DNA of 64,000 nucleotides. Source: Chlamydiales bacterium STE3 (GTDB taxonomy: Bacteria > Chlamydiota > Chlamydiia > Chlamydiales > Parachlamydiaceae). The notes below the pieces were generated by a model, which worked only from the letters and a program-made list of their open reading frames with translations, did not search any database and had not been told where the DNA came from. The stretch covers positions 1 through 64,000 of the forward strand of contig VKHO01000041.1 in assembly GCA_011125455.1 (NCBI GenBank). Direction: 5' to 3'. This document shows positions 63,501 to 64,000 of this stretch, piece after piece; the stretch's first letter is position 1; each line of letters starts with the position of its first letter. A program made the translations under genes and the position numbers.

Positions 63501-64000
63501 CATGCTACGGCTAAAAAAAGCAGCGCAGTAAAGAGCAAAATGGCATTCTTGTAAAGTCAGTTCTTGTTCTTTTAAACTTTCTAAAATCGTTGTGAAAATA
63601 ATTGATTCATTTTGCTTGGGAAAAGCAGAAAAAAGCGCTTGGGATAATGCCTTTTTATCTATAGAGTCACCTGCAATCGATTGCTCAATCGTGTAAAAAA
63701 CGTTCCAAAAGTAGACACATGCTGCAGTTGCTGTTTTCGGTAAGTGCTTAATACTATAATGAATTACTTTCTTTAGTGGTTTATGACCTTTTAGCCAGGA
63801 TTCAATTAGAAGGGTGTAAATTTGATTATTGGAGCGAGCCCCTCTTGAAAGTAAGGGAATGGCATGAAGCCAATCTGTTGACTCGATAAGTAAGAAATTT
63901 TTCGGCCTCAGATAATTTGTCATGAGATCAATTAAAATCTGACCATTTTCTAAAGGAGGAGCCCACGTATTGGGTATGACAGGTTGATTTCCTTGAATAT
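57555..64000 (-). CDS. Giant ankyrin-repeat protein, 5' end beyond the window
   Basis: At least 2147 codons: from the edge the frame is open (IQGNQPVIPNTWAPPLENG continues into MTNYLRPKNF), so the ATG at 63923 is probably internal and the true start lies to the right. Residues about 1-1650 (from 63923) are helical and Leu/Lys/Cys-rich without any known domain, looking like a long alpha-solenoid. The last 460 residues contain about eight ankyrin-type units (FSVLHLACWHQADKIVLWLC; GNTLLHYIAS; GLTPLLIACQKKHHEIVHHI; GDTPLHRAIRNNNRVISL; SGETPLDIALENRYTELA). It ends in a basic tail (KKGKKKIP; RSKKKGGK). Ankyrin proteins of intracellular bacteria often act in the host cell; secretion here is unproven. 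Confidence 0.85.
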   Translation of the reverse strand, partial: IQGNQPVIPNTWAPPLENGQILIDLMTNYLRPKNFLLIESTDWLHAIPLLSRGARSNNQIYTLLIESWLKGHKPLKKVIHYSIKHLPKTATAACVYFWNVFYTIEQSIAGDSIDKKALSQALFSAFPKQNESIIFTTILESLKEQELTLQECHFALYCAAFFSRSMHLEEGFRVTLAHKGFLLSFHLLPLSYPSNLFEALLNESNPKLKALLFNIFSTFLKEKAFNEHLDTSFQKWQGDFLHNSCPYLQKIGCLFTLALNDIAPPFKAILLLNSFWIWCLEGAEKDFFLSRLETILQLSKQKLIAFENEVGTERNDYVFFLYDHKLISLHEAWKELKRLEKKEQLPILFKALIRSNDHQALADPQARQFIPDIAEDKKLVEEVLGQAELKNALQNHSNYYLIVSSAFKEKENLLQRLELWGNYFFSRQLSHEARLTGFSMALQLLDQLTEMPEKIHDILEILGEELVPPEYSEQIKEKVTKFYAEHSEFSYPTSWKNLLSSEDKAFIKVATFMRKIEEAKWQESEELAIFLLEDPRIANHKDFQEALKKLLHALLSREQLSGVEKILKKPYFRKYLKEDLGYFLTLKLEGQLLSLNESKQEKASIQHTVFALITEIIGCIDFEHPSSVLLFSTTYLTILNHYWLPESSFHSKQRGLISPHLLKMLLALWQNNQKEKAFQLLLSAHACKISFGAKNESVHLISEMISYGFQQSGVLQFCAKKALPLFSCYLEGSCWQTILIQLLRQKQQDELLWIFSLLDGKAWEKLSSLEEVSQALYFLLGYAESKFFVRIYSFTQHFCEPFWQAFWKECILHCNHQGDQELFLRFHLNQMNESVDPIALDYAQELVKKEVLSEIETKFAFALVGKGYLSFATCFHNLLKNEEAIEKLGLTELSINLLLQQLETISLTEICQSLSKLIQLKSCCINLLLKTIASQQFVSIIERQALKLDEKHNFVKLYTTFLGEIAQKRESKALSLKVLSLVIKFRNAALPMVTEHLDRPGWKELKFLHCFLESSEQLCLQEAALLCMNNANLQKHSKDLVEKTEELCCYFVKKLRVKRTKWLTNKKEFVEKLLNETENPSSSILLECVLLLYNEETRPSYFLTMRLIYRIYQQRGNWNEAFLEQFKENQEQLIEVLKKSSCSTSTYIEGAILAILTHEKLMPFLNPQKFGLTLAQLIISKLKQMSSTLDSSCLIEALFLFQKNVHLYHGNLNQFEEAYYASLQIYLLLLEKNQGFEVPFLDHIKNIHSALSEKFSLKKDEALICLLLLRSCERIFESAARLLADTDAEKVSIGSLYTLFEEIASFLFKFCAEEYKIELLVKTYLFEINHGSLFLKKGGGILIEKDRPISLQPYIFIVDPASAWITNHLSAMTQQPLKYSSDEWKNLNGTVKNSVVLRVCDSLLKATISSVTIEKVREYLRKYQSYVVEIDALNGIYRSLLEHSLNLPFTSKFEGCFWQKIYLNYLHHRQLSTTFLNSYLSDGQKHFSNFHQGKSDFKTLFHRYYSIRDRESVESRLKCYQTIVHQTFIVLSSEWKQWHLDIDSFISALKNLILMLNSEQQLRNAAYPLNPERKGVSFLRIYHFIAKISFANLEERHKNSLRLLSNECLINAHDLVFYTDAQLKTLYSLPLPEKPLPEKESSYYDLVEFHENFSYLDFEKRNVLNSAVKSLLEDDLESFKSCNLQWDQPLLPHFSVLHLACWHQADKIVLWLCENAPGMLTDTSYQHTFFEIACAKGRIDLVKKFFAACKNHLSNETLANMLSVALNDVSEEQYMALYNLYEKNIDPKQLFNICEIILAHGLTLFHLPLALGKLSFFQKIWEQGHCPNLQDREGNTLLHYIASAYAHQKIVSPKTMIEIAKKLIEAKADPLIQNNKKVTPQKIACKSGMCFLLNILVTEKMQVFPLLFFCASEGLTESFVALSEIYTFKFAAKEETLAMLYNSYNTQGLTPLLIACQKKHHEIVHHILKHGANPLLRDSLNRNALETALDHNQITNAQMVLSIISCPLFLKHDDALINPLERGPNALHYCASNKQKKMALELLRFGYPLNIKDEKGDTPLHRAIRNNNRVISLCFLRHIDKHQKFYGVINMENDSGETPLDIALENRYTELATCLLKMGAKKGKKKIPLETTVKNAHGARSKKKGGK

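Noticed and set aside
1-64000. CRISPR arrays
   Set aside because: No regularly spaced direct repeats were noticed in any intergenic region.

Overview
The window reads as a chromosomal segment of an environmental chlamydia (order Parachlamydiales; the genus cannot be fixed from sequence alone). Reasons: a type III secretion block sctJ-K-L-R-S-T directly behind lpdA and lipA; nth, mnmE, psd and secA in one neighbourhood; amiA-murE-ftsI-ftsL-rsmH followed by a small gene pair; a greA product with a very long N-terminal extension; tyrosine aminotransferase beside mreC; and a sufB-C-D-S operon. From memory these are the gene orders of Chlamydia trachomatis (CT501-503, CT697-701, CT557-565, CT684-687, CT268-274, CT636-638). 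The extra genes (Rhs protein, OXA-like beta-lactamase, giant ankyrin protein, capsule-export-like pair, IS903-like element) fit amoeba-associated relatives with larger genomes.

Layout. 1-521: end of an IS5-family (IS903-like) element. 710-2678: coiled-coil protein, ruvC, ruvA. 2683-4674 (minus): nth and mnmE, divergent from two exported proteins of unknown function (4770-6712). 6713-7322: largely non-coding with small overlapping ORFs. 7323-11645: psd and secA. 11880-14467: a zinc-ribbon membrane protein and a 631-residue candidate effector. 14583-23760: lpdA, lipA, a HEAT-like protein, a beta4-galactosyltransferase-like enzyme, a truncated SctJ-like lipoprotein, then sctJ-sctK-sctL-sctR-sctS-sctT, ending with an Inc-like two-helix protein. 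24329-30049 (minus): tsaC/sua5 and sufS-sufD-sufC-sufB. 30240-34207: a Wza-like lipoprotein and a Wzc-like protein with a decayed ATPase domain. 34331: tRNA-Arg. 34428-39858 (minus): amidase, murE, ftsI, ftsL-like, rsmH. 40013-40861: two small genes (unknown; TPR). 40882-48356 (minus): PseC-like aminotransferase, mreC, tyrB, NYN nuclease-like, rdgB, greA, with tRNA-Ala at 44915 on plus. 48538-50129: Pro-rich coiled-coil protein and CgeB-like glycosyltransferase. 50569-53724 (minus): Rhs/YD-repeat protein. 54053-54220 (minus): a 55-residue small gene. 54262-57449: mutY, GT2 glycosyltransferase, bcp, class D beta-lactamase. 57555-64000 (minus): ankyrin giant, running off the right edge.

How it fits together: peptidoglycan/division genes (murE, ftsI, ftsL, amidase, mreC), Fe-S assembly (suf) serving lipA, nth and mutY, lipoate-dependent metabolism (lpdA, lipA), Sec and type III export, and a set of probable host-interaction proteins (candidate ADP-ribosyltransferase-like effector, Inc-like protein, ankyrin giant). 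The least explained parts are the insertion of a HEAT protein, a GT7-like transferase and a truncated SctJ paralogue between lipA and sctJ; the orphan Wza/Wzc-like pair; the small gene at 54053; and the glycosyltransferase at 55269 that has no canonical start codon where its fold requires one.
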